Origin: Phyllobacterium myrsinacearum
GTDB taxonomy: Bacteria > Pseudomonadota > Alphaproteobacteria > Rhizobiales > Rhizobiaceae
Length of the DNA stretch: 64,000 nucleotides
Assembly: GCF_002980555.1 (NCBI RefSeq)
Contig: NZ_PVBT01000002.1
Span: 620,001 to 684,000, forward strand
Direction of reading: 5' to 3'
Part shown: positions 39,956-48,794 of the stretch, in pieces
Position numbering within the stretch: the stretch's first letter is position 1
Layout: the number at the start of each line of letters is the position of its first letter
The notes under the pieces: generated by a model
Seen by the model: the letters and a program-made list of their open reading frames with translations, nothing else
Database searches by the model: none
What the model was told of the DNA's origin: nothing
Program-made: the position numbers and the translations under genes

Positions 39956-41037
39956 CAGCCTGCTACCTTTCTGATCCACTGATCGATTGCCACGGCCGTG
40001 ATGATCAGGACGCCAATCATCAGATAGGTCCATTGGACATCGGTGCCGTACATGCGCATGCCGAAGGAGAACACGCCGACGATCAGCGCGCCGAAGAGCA
40101 TGCCGAGGATGGAGCCGCGTCCGCCAAAGAGCGACATGCCGCCGATCACCACTGCGGTGATGGATTCAATATTGGCGAACTGCCCCACCTGCGGCGATAC
40201 CGAGCCGTTGCGGCCGATCTGGGCCCAGCCGGCGAGCGCGCAGATGAAACCGGCCAGCACGTAGACGGAAATCAGCACGCGTTTGGTCCGGACACCCGCC
40301 AGTTCCGCCGCTTCCGGATCATCACCGATCGCGTAGAGATGGCGGCCCCAGGCGGTGTGGTTCAGCACGTACCAAAGAATGGCGATCAGAAGGATCATGG
40401 CAAACACGCCATAGGTGAAGGTGGCACTGCCGATCTGGATTTTTTCACCGAAGAACTGCAGCATGCGCGCATTGGCTTCGATATCCTGCGCGCGGATGGT
40501 TTCATTGGCCGAATAGATATAGGTCGTTGCCAGAAAGATCTGCCATGTGCCGAGCGTGACGATGAACGGAGGCAGTTTCACATAGGCGATGAGAATGCCG
40601 TTGATGAGACCGCACAATCCGCCGAGGGCGACGCCGCACAGGATGGAAAGTTCGACCGGCAATCCGTAACGGAAGGTGAACTGGCCCATGACAACGGATG
40701 TGAGGACCATGATCGCGCCGACGGAAAGGTCGATACCGGCGGTCAGGATCACCAATGTCTGGGCGGCACCGACAATGCCGACGATCGCGACCTGTTGCAG
40801 GATCAGCGACAGGGCAAAGGGCGTGAAAAACCGCGAGCCGACGATGATGGCGAAAACCGCCAGTGACAGAACGAGGACGATCAGCGGTACCGCTGCCGGG
40901 CTCGAATGAAGAAAATGACGCGTGCGTTCGACCAGGCTTTTCTGCTCGCCGTCGAAACTGGCGATGGTTGTGGCGCTCTGTGTCAGAACGCGCTCGAATT
41001 CCTGCTTGGGTTGTGATCCCGGATTGGCTTCGTTCAT
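39955..41037 (-). CDS. frcC: Fructose-type ABC transporter, permease FrcC
   Basis: A 360-residue CUT2 permease with about ten hydrophobic segments and a hydrophilic 50-residue N-terminal tail. LVILTAGIDLSVGAIMVLTSVVMGQ and IGDDPEAAELAGVRTKRVLISVYVLAGFICALAG match the RbsC/FrcC family; VVIGGMSLFGGRGSILG is the usual late motif. It follows frcB by 93 bases and overlaps frcA. Confidence 0.94.
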   Translation of the reverse strand: MNEANPGSQPKQEFERVLTQSATTIASFDGEQKSLVERTRHFLHSSPAAVPLIVLVLSLAVFAIIVGSRFFTPFALSLILQQVAIVGIVGAAQTLVILTAGIDLSVGAIMVLTSVVMGQFTFRYGLPVELSILCGVALGGLCGLINGILIAYVKLPPFIVTLGTWQIFLATTYIYSANETIRAQDIEANARMLQFFGEKIQIGSATFTYGVFAMILLIAILWYVLNHTAWGRHLYAIGDDPEAAELAGVRTKRVLISVYVLAGFICALAGWAQIGRNGSVSPQVGQFANIESITAVVIGGMSLFGGRGSILGMLFGALIVGVFSFGMRMYGTDVQWTYLMIGVLIITAVAIDQWIRKVAG

Positions 41038-41130
41038 GGGTTGGCTCCCCCAAATGTGCGCAGCTCGGAGAGGACGGTTTTACACCGTCCTCTCACAGTT
41101 TGCTGGTTTTTCTGTCAAATCAGGGCGTGA

Positions 41131-42165
41131 TCAGCCCCAGCACTTGGCAAGGCCGCTTTTCACGTCGATGGACTCGAGACCCTTGACCGGCTTGTCCGTC
41201 ACCAGGGAAACGCCCGTATCAAAGAAGCTCTTGCCTGCCGTGGGCTTCGGCTTTTCGCCGGTATCGGCGAATTTCTTGATTGCCTCGATGCCGAGCGACG
41301 CCATCATCAGCGGATATTGCTGCGAGGTCGCGCCGATGATGCCGGCTTCGACGTTCTTCACACCGGGGCAGCCGCCATCGATGGAAACGAGAAGGACGCC
41401 CTTTTCCTTGCCGAATGCCTTCAATGCTTCGTAAGCGCCCGCTGCGGCCGGTTCATTGATCGTATGAACGACATTGATGCCGGGATCTTTCTGCAACAGG
41501 TTTTCCATGGCCTTGCGGCCGCCTTCCTCGTTGCCGTTGGTGATGTCATGGCCGACAATGCGCGGGTCTTTTTCGTCGCCGATCTTGTTGACGTCGCCCA
41601 CGTCAATGCCAAAGCCCTTCATAAAACCCTGGTCGCGCTGGACATCGACGGATGGCTGCGAAGGCGTCAGATCAAGGAAGGCAATTTTTGCATCCTTGGC
41701 CTTGTCACCCAAGGTTCCGGCAGCCCACTTACCGACGAGTTCGCCTGCCAGAAAGTTGTCCGTGGCAAATGTCGCATCTGCAGCGTCGATCGGATCAAGC
41801 GTTGTGTCGAGTGCAATGACGAGAACGCCAGCATCGCGGGCCTGCTTGACGGATGAAACAATGCCGGCCGTGTCGGACGCGGTGATGAGAATGCCCTTGG
41901 CACCATCGGCGATGCAGGTTTCAATTGCGGCCACCTGGCTTTCGCTGTCGCCGTCGATCTTGCCGGCATAGGTCTTGAGGTTGACGCCGAGTTCCTTTGC
42001 CTTGGCAACGGCGCCCTCCTTCATCTTGACGAAGAACGGATTGGTGTCCGTCTTGGTGATGAGGCAGGCACCAACGCCTGCAGCCTGTGCCGGAGCGGCA
42101 AAGGCGGCGATAGCCACAACGGCGGCACCAAGAATGGTTGATTTCAGATAAATGCTTTTGCGCAT
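41131..42165 (-). CDS. frcB: Fructose-type ABC transporter, substrate-binding protein FrcB
   Basis: A 344-residue periplasmic binding protein of the ribose/fructose class. The signal peptide ends near APAQA; the mature protein starts [32 protein letters not shown], with [45 protein letters not shown], and [26 protein letters not shown]. In characterised rhizobia FrcB binds fructose, mannose and ribose. ATG 42165 has GGGAGG upstream. It is first in the frc operon, divergent from frcR. Confidence 0.94.
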   Translation of the reverse strand: MRKSIYLKSTILGAAVVAIAAFAAPAQAAGVGACLITKTDTNPFFVKMKEGAVAKAKELGVNLKTYAGKIDGDSESQVAAIETCIADGAKGILITASDTAGIVSSVKQARDAGVLVIALDTTLDPIDAADATFATDNFLAGELVGKWAAGTLGDKAKDAKIAFLDLTPSQPSVDVQRDQGFMKGFGIDVGDVNKIGDEKDPRIVGHDITNGNEEGGRKAMENLLQKDPGINVVHTINEPAAAGAYEALKAFGKEKGVLLVSIDGGCPGVKNVEAGIIGATSQQYPLMMASLGIEAIKKFADTGEKPKPTAGKSFFDTGVSLVTDKPVKGLESIDVKSGLAKCWG

Positions 42166-42294
42166 GTCATTACCTCCCAGAGTTTGATCGTAACGCGACG
42201 TGCCGCCGGTGGGCAGCCCTACTTTCGCATGAACACCTCGGACAGTTATCCTCCCGGCCAAGTGCTGCCCCTAGGAAATACCAGCCTCGCCAAG

Positions 42295-42334
42295 CTGTCA
42301 ACATTAATAAATCACTCTTATTTATTATTGACAG
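42295..42334. promoter_or_regulatory. Long inverted repeat in the frcB-frcR spacer (FrcR operator candidate)
   Basis: CTGTCAACATTAATAAAT (42295-42312) faces TATTTATTATTGACAG (42319-42334), an inverted repeat spanning 40 bases with a 6-base centre. Each outer end contains a TTGACA hexamer, one per strand (plus strand 42328-42333; minus strand 42301-42296), so both divergent promoters could be covered by one bound ROK-family repressor. The -10 elements are weak (CATTGT at 42351 on the plus strand). Confidence 0.7.
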
Positions 42335-42383
42335 GTTTGCTCGTTGGTTCCATTGTCGCGCCGGTATCAGGGAGGACGTCCTT

Positions 42384-43610
42384 TTGGGCATCAGACTATC
42401 GGAGCGCCACGGTCCGGGAGGAACACGGCCGCCGCTCCATCAGGGAACAAACCAGAGCGGTATGCGCGACCACAATGAGCGGGTCGTGCTTTCGCTGTTG
42501 CGCCAGCATGGCAGCCTTGCCAAAACAGCCATTGCGCGGATGACCGGGCTTTCGGCGCAGACGATCTCGATCATCATGCGCATGCTGGAAGCCGACGAGC
42601 TGCTTTCGCGCGAAGAGCCGCTGCGCGGCCGCATCGGCCAGCCGCTCATTCCCATGTCGCTCAATCCCGAGGGCGCCTTCTTCCTCGGCCTCAAGATCGG
42701 GCGGCGCAGCGCCGACCTCGTTCTGATCGATTTTCTCGGGCGCACCCGCTCCATGCTGCATATGCCCTATGCTTACCCGACGCCGGATTCGGTCCTCGCT
42801 TTCACCAGGGACGGCATCGCGACAATGCTGGATGGCCTTGACGCGAAGCAGCGTTCGAAGGTCGCCGGTCTTGGCATTGCGGCGCCGTTTGAATTGTGGA
42901 AATGGGCCGATACCGTCGGCGCGCCGCAGGCAATTCTCGATCAGTGGCGCCAGTCCGATATCAAGGCGTCCATTGCCGCCATCTGCGATTTTCCGGTCTA
43001 TCTGCAGAATGACATCACGGCGGCCTGCGGCGCGGAGCTGGTCTTCGGCGAGACAAAAGACCTCAATGATTTCGTCTATTTCTACATCGGCTCGTTCATC
43101 GGCGGCGGCATCGTCATCAATGGCAGCCTCTATGCCGGACGGAGCGGCAATGCCGGTGCGCTCGGTTCCATGCCGGTGCCCGGTCCCGATGGAACCACGC
43201 AACAGCTGATCGATATTGCATCGATCACCGCGCTGGAGCGCATCGTCACCGGCCTTGGCCGCGACCCCTCCCCGCTATGGACCTCCCCCGATGATTGGGG
43301 GGCGATGGGCGAGGAATTGGATGGCTGGATCGACCGATCGGGCAAGGCTATTGCGCAGGCGGTGATTGCCGCTGCGTCGGTCGTCGATTTCGAGGCGGCT
43401 GTCATCGATGGCTGGATGCCGGCGCATGTGCGCGCGCGGATCGTCGATGCCGTGCGCGACCATGTCGGTACATTCGATCTGGAAGGGATCGAGCTGCCCG
43501 TCATCATGGAAGGCTCGGTCGGCATTCATGCCAGGGCTCTCGGGGCCGCCAGCCTTGCCCTGTCCGACCGGTTCCTCATCGGACAGAAAATATTCAGAAA
43601 GGTTGATTGA
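42384..43610 (+). CDS. frcR: FrcR, ROK-family regulator of fructose transport
   Basis: A 408-residue ROK-family (NagC/XylR-type) protein. After GTNQSGMRDHNERVVLSLLRQHG comes a winged helix (LAKTAIARMTGLSAQTISIIMRMLEAD), then the sugar-kinase-like fold (FLGLKIGRRSADLVLIDFLG, FYIGSFIGGGIVINGSLYAGRSGNAGALGSMPV). The zinc-site cysteine motif usual in ROK proteins is not apparent, as in FrcR of rhizobia. The start TTG 42384 has GGAGGA at 42371-42376. The next gene begins at its stop, so frcR, fucU-like and fructokinase genes form an operon. Confidence 0.9.
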   Translation: MGIRLSERHGPGGTRPPLHQGTNQSGMRDHNERVVLSLLRQHGSLAKTAIARMTGLSAQTISIIMRMLEADELLSREEPLRGRIGQPLIPMSLNPEGAFFLGLKIGRRSADLVLIDFLGRTRSMLHMPYAYPTPDSVLAFTRDGIATMLDGLDAKQRSKVAGLGIAAPFELWKWADTVGAPQAILDQWRQSDIKASIAAICDFPVYLQNDITAACGAELVFGETKDLNDFVYFYIGSFIGGGIVINGSLYAGRSGNAGALGSMPVPGPDGTTQQLIDIASITALERIVTGLGRDPSPLWTSPDDWGAMGEELDGWIDRSGKAIAQAVIAAASVVDFEAAVIDGWMPAHVRARIVDAVRDHVGTFDLEGIELPVIMEGSVGIHARALGAASLALSDRFLIGQKIFRKVD

Positions 43611-43612
43611 AC

Positions 43613-44059
43613 GTGCTGATTGGTATTCCGCCCATTCTGGGCCCGGAGCTGCTGGCGACGCTGCGCGCCATGGGACATGGCGACGAAATCGCGCTGGTCG
43701 ACGGCAATTATCCGGCGCTTGAACATGCCCGGCGGCTGATCCGGGCCGATGGCCTGCCGCTCATTCCCATTCTCGACGCGATCCTGCAGGTAATGCCGGT
43801 TGATGATTTTGTCCCGCACGCGCTGTTCCGCGCCACGGTGAAAGGAAATCCTGATCTCCTTGATCCGGTGCATGCGGAGATGGCCGATGTCTGTGCCCGC
43901 CGTGCCCCCGGATTTTCCCTCTTGCCGCTGGTTGGCGAGGCGTTTTACACACGGGTGAAAACTGCCCATACGATCATCGCGACAAGCGAACCCAGACTGT
44001 ACGGCAATATCATCGTCCGCAAGGGCGTCATCCATCCATCGAAAGAAACTGACAAATGA
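43613..44059 (+). CDS. RbsD/FucU-family sugar mutarotase
   Basis: A 148-residue protein of the RbsD/FucU family, which interconverts sugar anomers. It begins LIGIPPILGPELLATLRAMGHGDEIALVDGNYPA, with the catalytic His and Asp of the family, and ends with the Tyr-Gly-Asn strand EPRLYGNIIVRKGVI. I prefer GTG 43613 (AAAGG at 43598-43602) because related proteins begin at that point; TTG 43607 overlaps the frcR stop. It would supply the right anomer of an imported sugar to the kinase or isomerase. Confidence 0.88.
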   Translation: MLIGIPPILGPELLATLRAMGHGDEIALVDGNYPALEHARRLIRADGLPLIPILDAILQVMPVDDFVPHALFRATVKGNPDLLDPVHAEMADVCARRAPGFSLLPLVGEAFYTRVKTAHTIIATSEPRLYGNIIVRKGVIHPSKETDK

Positions 44060-44988
44060 TCCTATGTTGTGGTGAAGCTCTGATCGATATGCTGCCGCGC
44101 ACGAGCGAGGCGGGTGAACCGGCCTTTGCCCCCTATGTCGGCGGCGCGGTTTTCAATACGGCCATTGCCCTGGGCCGTCTCGGCGTGCCGACCGAATTCT
44201 ATTCCGGCGTCTCCTCGGATTTCTTCGGTCAGATGCTGCGCGACAGTCTGGCGGCCAACCATGTCGGCACGCGCTATGCCCACATTTCGCCCCAGCCCAC
44301 GACGCTGGCGTTTGTGCGCCTGACTGACGGCCAGGCCAGCTACACCTTCTACGACGAGAACAGCGCCGGGCGTTCGCTCGCCCTCGGCGACCTGCCCGCG
44401 CTGGATGACAATGTCACGACGCTGCAGTTCGGTGCGATCAGCCTTATTCCGGAACCCTGCGGCTCGACCTATGAAGCGCTGATGGCGCGCGAGCATGAAA
44501 CGCGGGTCATCGTTCTCGATCCCAATATCCGGCCGGGCTTTATCCCCGACAAGGAGAAGCATCTGGCGCGCATGCGCCGCATGATCGCCATGAGCGATAT
44601 CGTCAAGATTTCCGATGAGGATATGCGCTGGTTCGGTGAAAGCGGCACGATGGAAGAGATTGCGCGGCGCTGGATTGTTCCGGCATCCCAGCATGGTCCG
44701 AAACTCATTCTCGTCACCCATGGTGCGGATGGCGTGACCGGCTATACATCCGAACTGGCCGTGCACGTGGCCGCACAGAAGGTTGCGGTTGTCGACACGG
44801 TGGGCGCCGGCGATACGTTCACGGCGGGTGTCCTGACCTCGCTGCAGGAGGCCGGCCTTCTGGACAAGGCTGCGCTGGCGTCACTTGACGAAGAGCAAAT
44901 TCGCAATGCGCTGCTGCTCGGTGTCAAGGCTTCCGCCGTCACCGTATCGCGCGCTGGCGCCAACCCGCCATGGCGGTCTGAACTGTAA
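44056..44988 (+). CDS. PfkB-family carbohydrate kinase (fructokinase)
   Basis: A 310-residue PfkB-fold sugar kinase. It starts ILCCGEALIDMLPRTSEAGEPAFAPYVGGAVFNTAIALGRLGVPTEFY, and has the catalytic DTVGAGDTFTAGVLTSL (anion hole and base Asp). The N-terminal GEALIDMLP and GGAVFN patterns fit fructokinases. ATG 44056 overlaps the mutarotase stop. With FrcBCA it completes uptake and phosphorylation of fructose. Confidence 0.9.
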   Translation: MILCCGEALIDMLPRTSEAGEPAFAPYVGGAVFNTAIALGRLGVPTEFYSGVSSDFFGQMLRDSLAANHVGTRYAHISPQPTTLAFVRLTDGQASYTFYDENSAGRSLALGDLPALDDNVTTLQFGAISLIPEPCGSTYEALMAREHETRVIVLDPNIRPGFIPDKEKHLARMRRMIAMSDIVKISDEDMRWFGESGTMEEIARRWIVPASQHGPKLILVTHGADGVTGYTSELAVHVAAQKVAVVDTVGAGDTFTAGVLTSLQEAGLLDKAALASLDEEQIRNALLLGVKASAVTVSRAGANPPWRSEL

Positions 44989-45006
44989 TTGTTTCGCGCT
45001 CTGCAG

Positions 45007-45040
45007 AACGCCATTCTGTGACAGTTTACAGAATGGCGTT
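45007..45040. terminator. Strong stem-loop between the frcR and opp operons
   Basis: AACGCCATTCTGT (45007-45019) and ACAGAATGGCGTT (45028-45040) form a perfect 13-base stem with an 8-base loop, in the 71-base space between the convergent kinase and opp ATPase genes. The T run is poor on both sides (TTTCATT on the plus strand), so it acts perhaps as a bidirectional barrier. Confidence 0.65.
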
Positions 45041-45059
45041 TCATTAAAAAAGCGAGACC

Positions 45060-46664
45060 TTAGTCCAAATCGAACGCAGCGCCGATCAGCGTCTTGGTAT
45101 AATCGTGCTGGGGCGCATCGAAAATATCATCGGTCTGACCTTCCTCGACGATCTTGCCGCTCTTCATCACGATCACATAGTCGGACATCGCCTTGATGAC
45201 TGCGAGATCGTGACTGATGAAGATATAGGACAGGTCATGTTTGGCCTGCAGGTCGCGCAGCAGTTCGATGACCTGCCCCTGCACCGACCGGTCGAGCGCC
45301 GAGGTCGGTTCATCGAGAATGACGACCTTCGGCTTGAGGATCATGGCGCGCGCGATGGCGATGCGTTGCCGCTGTCCCCCGGAAAACTCGTGCGGATAGC
45401 GGTTGCGTGCGCCGGGATCGAGCCCCACTTCCTTGAGCGCTGCAATCGCCCGCTTGTCGCGGTCAGTGCGCGACAGCTGCGGCTCGTGGATAAGCAGGCC
45501 CTCGGTGATGATTTCGCCCACTGTCTGGCGTGGCGAAAGCGAGCCGTAGGGGTCCTGGAACACCAGCTGCAATTCCCGGCGCAGCGGCCGCATGGCAGCG
45601 CGATCAAAGCTGGAAATGTTTTTGTTTTCAAAATGATACTGCCCACTGCTCGGCAAAAGGCGCAAGAGCGCCCGCCCGAGCGTTGACTTGCCGGAGCCGG
45701 ATTCACCGACAATGCCGATGGTTTGCTGCTGCTTGAGCCGGACCGTGACGCCGTCGACGGCGCGAAAACGCGTGTGCGCACTGGAGAAGAAGCCGCCGCC
45801 AATGGCGAAATCGACCGTGACATTGCGTCCTTCCAGCATGATCGGCGCCTTGTCGTCCGGTGCCGATTTGCTGCCGCTGGGCTCTGCCGCCAGAAGCATC
45901 TTGGTGTAGTCTTCCTTGGGGCGTTCAAAAATGTCCTCGATCGTGCCCTTTTCCACGACCTCGCCGCGCCGCATGACGACCACGCGCTCGGCAAAATGTT
46001 TGACCACGCCAAGATCATGGGTGATCAGCACTATGGCCATGCCGAACCGCTTCTGCAGATCGCGCAGGAGATCGAGAATCTGGGCCTGGATCGTCACGTC
46101 AAGCGCCGTGGTCGGCTCGTCGGCAATCAGCAGATCCGGTTCGTTGGCCAATGCCATGGCGATCATGACGCGCTGGCGCTGACCGCCCGACATCTCATGC
46201 GGATAGCTGTTGATGCGCCGTTCCGGCTCGGGAATACCGACAAGCTTCAACAGTTCGAGCACGCGCACCTTCGCCTGTTTGAAGCTGATACCCTTGTGGT
46301 GGACGATGGGTTCGGCAATCTGCCGGCCGATCGTGTAAAGCGGATCGAGCGAGGTCATCGGTTCCTGGAAAATCATGGTGATCTTCGAACCGCGCACCTC
46401 GTTGAGGGCCTTGGTCGGCAGGCCGACCAGCTCCTTGCCGCGATACTTGGCCGAGCCGGTGACACGCCCGTTCTGGGCAAGCAGTCCCATGATGCCCATC
46501 ATGGTCTGGCTCTTGCCGGAGCCGGATTCACCGACGACAGCCAGTGTCTCGCCCGGAAGCACATCGAGATCGATGCCCTTGACGGCCTTGACGTCGCCGT
46601 CCGGCGTGGTGAAGTCGACTTTCAGTCCGCGTACGGACAATACGGTATCTTTGTTGTCCGTCAT
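45060..46664 (-). CDS. Oligopeptide ABC transporter, fused double ATP-binding protein (OppD-OppF fusion)
   Basis: A 534-residue protein with two complete ABC ATPase domains, equivalent to OppD fused to OppF (YejF/GsiA style). First: [57 protein letters not shown]. Second: [40 protein letters not shown]. Residues [18 protein letters not shown] and [18 protein letters not shown] are the two C-terminal family endings. The first Walker A has Gln where Ser/Thr is usual, as is common in OppD (GKSQ). ATG 46664 lies 1 base after the OppC stop. Confidence 0.95.
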   Translation of the reverse strand: MTDNKDTVLSVRGLKVDFTTPDGDVKAVKGIDLDVLPGETLAVVGESGSGKSQTMMGIMGLLAQNGRVTGSAKYRGKELVGLPTKALNEVRGSKITMIFQEPMTSLDPLYTIGRQIAEPIVHHKGISFKQAKVRVLELLKLVGIPEPERRINSYPHEMSGGQRQRVMIAMALANEPDLLIADEPTTALDVTIQAQILDLLRDLQKRFGMAIVLITHDLGVVKHFAERVVVMRRGEVVEKGTIEDIFERPKEDYTKMLLAAEPSGSKSAPDDKAPIMLEGRNVTVDFAIGGGFFSSAHTRFRAVDGVTVRLKQQQTIGIVGESGSGKSTLGRALLRLLPSSGQYHFENKNISSFDRAAMRPLRRELQLVFQDPYGSLSPRQTVGEIITEGLLIHEPQLSRTDRDKRAIAALKEVGLDPGARNRYPHEFSGGQRQRIAIARAMILKPKVVILDEPTSALDRSVQGQVIELLRDLQAKHDLSYIFISHDLAVIKAMSDYVIVMKSGKIVEEGQTDDIFDAPQHDYTKTLIGAAFDLD

Positions 46665-46665
46665 T

Positions 46666-47796
46666 TCAGCGGTCCTTCGGGTCGAGTGCGTCACGCAGGC
46701 CATCACCGATGAAGTTCAGGGAGAACAGGGTGACGACGAAGAAAATGGCAGGGAAAATCAGCAGCCAGGGTGCAGATTGCATTTTGTTGGCGCCTTCGGA
46801 AATCAGCGCCCCCCAACTGGTCAGCGGCGCCTGAACACCGAGGCCGAGGAAGGACAGGAAGCTTTCCAGAAGAATGACTTTCGGAACGACGACCGTAACG
46901 AAGACGATGACCGGGCCGATGGTATTGGGGATGATGTGACGGCGGATGATCTGCCAGTCGGTCAAGCCCAGGGCCTGCGCTGCGCCGATGAATTCGCGGC
47001 GTTTCAGGGCAAGGGTCTGGCCGCGCACAATGCGTGCCATATCAAGCCATTCCACGGCACCGATCACCAGGAAGATCAGGATGAAACTCCGGCCGAAGAA
47101 AACGACGAGAACCACCACCAGAAACACGAAAGGCAGCGAATAGAGAATTTCCACCAGTCGCATCATCACATTGTCGACGCGCCCGCCAATATAACCGGAG
47201 ATTGCGCCGTAGGTCACACCGACCGCCAGCGAGACGAGGCTGGCAAGGAAACCGACCGCCAGTGAAATCTGCCCGCCCAGCATGATGCGGGCCAGCATGT
47301 CGCGGCCATTGGCATCGGTGCCGAAGAAGAAGTATTCGCGGTTGACATTGCCCGCCAGTTTAAGGGTTTTGCCGTCGTCTTCCGTTGCCGCGACCTTGGT
47401 GTCCTGAAACTCGTTCGCCCGGTCGAAATAGCGGGTCGTACGCGGATCGATCGGCTGATCGGAGTGAATGGTTGCAGTGAAAGTATTGCCGTCGACGGCA
47501 AATTCCTTCAGCTGTACGCGGGCCCGGCTGGCTACGCCTGCCATCACGTCGCCAAGGGTATTGGCCTTCGGCAAGGCTTCAAGGCTTGGCGGGATGGTAA
47601 CGTAGGACGGGAACACCTGATCGTAGGTGTGGCTGAGGAAATAGGGCCCGAAGAAGGAAAACAGGGTGATGAAGAACAGCACAACGCAGCCTGCCATCGC
47701 CGCACGGTTGCGGCGGAAGCGCAGCGCCGCCAGCTGAAACAGGCTTCGCCCCTGGGTTTCCTTCTCTGGAATGTTTGTCGCGGATATATCAGTCAT
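46666..47796 (-). CDS. oppC: Oligopeptide ABC transporter, permease OppC
   Basis: A 376-residue permease, longer than usual (about 300) because of a periplasmic insertion of roughly 120 residues after the first membrane segment (TYDQVFPSYVTIPPSLEALPKANT to about NVNREYFFFGTDANGRDMLARIMLG). The core has VGAVEWLDMARIVRGQTLALKRREFIGAAQALG, the EAA loop, and LLIFPAIFFVVTLFSLNFIGDGLRDALDP. ATG 47796 overlaps the OppB stop by 8 bases. Confidence 0.93.
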   Translation of the reverse strand: MTDISATNIPEKETQGRSLFQLAALRFRRNRAAMAGCVVLFFITLFSFFGPYFLSHTYDQVFPSYVTIPPSLEALPKANTLGDVMAGVASRARVQLKEFAVDGNTFTATIHSDQPIDPRTTRYFDRANEFQDTKVAATEDDGKTLKLAGNVNREYFFFGTDANGRDMLARIMLGGQISLAVGFLASLVSLAVGVTYGAISGYIGGRVDNVMMRLVEILYSLPFVFLVVVLVVFFGRSFILIFLVIGAVEWLDMARIVRGQTLALKRREFIGAAQALGLTDWQIIRRHIIPNTIGPVIVFVTVVVPKVILLESFLSFLGLGVQAPLTSWGALISEGANKMQSAPWLLIFPAIFFVVTLFSLNFIGDGLRDALDPKDR

Positions 47797-48712
47797 GGCG
47801 AACCCTCGGATCAAGAAGGCCGTACAGAATATCGACCACAAGATTGAAAACGATAACGAAAATCGCCACGAGAACGACCGTTCCCATCACGAGCGTGTAA
47901 TCGCGATTGATGGCACCCAGCACGAAGTAGCGGCCGACGCCGGGGATGGTGAAGATGGTTTCGACCACCGCGGAACCGGTCAGAAGAGCGGCGGCGCAGG
48001 GGGCGAGATAGGAGACAACCGGCAGAAGCGCCCCGCGCATGGCGTGGGTGATGACGACGGTCCTCGGCGGCAAACCGTAGGCCCGCGCCGTGCGGATATG
48101 GTCCGTATGCAGGCCTTCGATCATCGAGCCGCGCGTAAGACGGGCAAATACGGCCAGCTGCGGCAGCGCCAGGGCAATCATCGGCAATATCAGGAAGCGC
48201 CAGGATCCGTCGCCCCAGCCGCCCGCGGGAAGCAGTGACAGCAATACCGCGAAAATCAGGGTGAGCACCGGGCCCACGACGAAATTGGGCACAGTCACAC
48301 CGATTGTCGCGACCGACATGATCAGGAAATCAAGAAAACTGTTCTGCCGTAAAGCTGCGATCGTTCCGACAATCACCCCGCCGAAAAGCGCAAGCAGCAA
48401 GGCATAGAACCCGAGTTCCACCGAGTAAGGCAGGCCCTTGCCGATCAGCTCGGCAATCGTATTGTCCTTGTAGATATAACTCGGGCCGAAATCGCCGGTC
48501 ACTGCATTCTTGAGATATTGCAGATACTGGTTCCAGAGCGGCTGATCGAGATGGTAGGCCTTCATCAGGTTTTCCATCGTCGCCGGCGGCAGCGGTCTTT
48601 CAAGGTTGAAGGGGCCGCCCGGTGCAAACCGCATCAGGAAGAACGAAATGGTGACGACAATGAACAATGTCGGCACTGCACTCGCCAGCCGGCGAAGAAC
48701 GAAATGAAACAT
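47789..48712 (-). CDS. oppB: Oligopeptide ABC transporter, permease OppB
   Basis: A 307-residue permease very like enterobacterial OppB: FHFVLRRLASAVPTLFIVVTISFFLMRFAPGGPFN at the start, YHLDQPLWNQYLQYLKNAVTGDFGPSYIYKDNT, the EAA loop IRTARAYGLPPRTVVITHAMRGALLPVVSYL, and NRDYTLVMGTVVLVAIFVIVFNLVVDILYGLLDPRVR at the end. It is 82 bases downstream of the third oppA gene, with a hairpin between. Confidence 0.95.
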   Translation of the reverse strand: MFHFVLRRLASAVPTLFIVVTISFFLMRFAPGGPFNLERPLPPATMENLMKAYHLDQPLWNQYLQYLKNAVTGDFGPSYIYKDNTIAELIGKGLPYSVELGFYALLLALFGGVIVGTIAALRQNSFLDFLIMSVATIGVTVPNFVVGPVLTLIFAVLLSLLPAGGWGDGSWRFLILPMIALALPQLAVFARLTRGSMIEGLHTDHIRTARAYGLPPRTVVITHAMRGALLPVVSYLAPCAAALLTGSAVVETIFTIPGVGRYFVLGAINRDYTLVMGTVVLVAIFVIVFNLVVDILYGLLDPRVRHD

Positions 48713-48732
48713 GGAGATATACTCTCTCTTCT

Positions 48733-48756
48733 GTGCAGCTTCCGCAGCAGCTGCAC
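48733..48756 (-). terminator. Hairpin between oppA (third copy) and oppB
   Basis: GTGCAGCT (48733-48740) and AGCTGCAC (48749-48756) form a perfect 8-base stem. There is no T run, so it more likely limits 3' decay of the oppA mRNA or attenuates translation downstream than terminates strongly. Confidence 0.45.
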
Positions 48757-48794
48757 CTACTCACTCAATTAGACCGTTGCGTTCAGGACAGACA

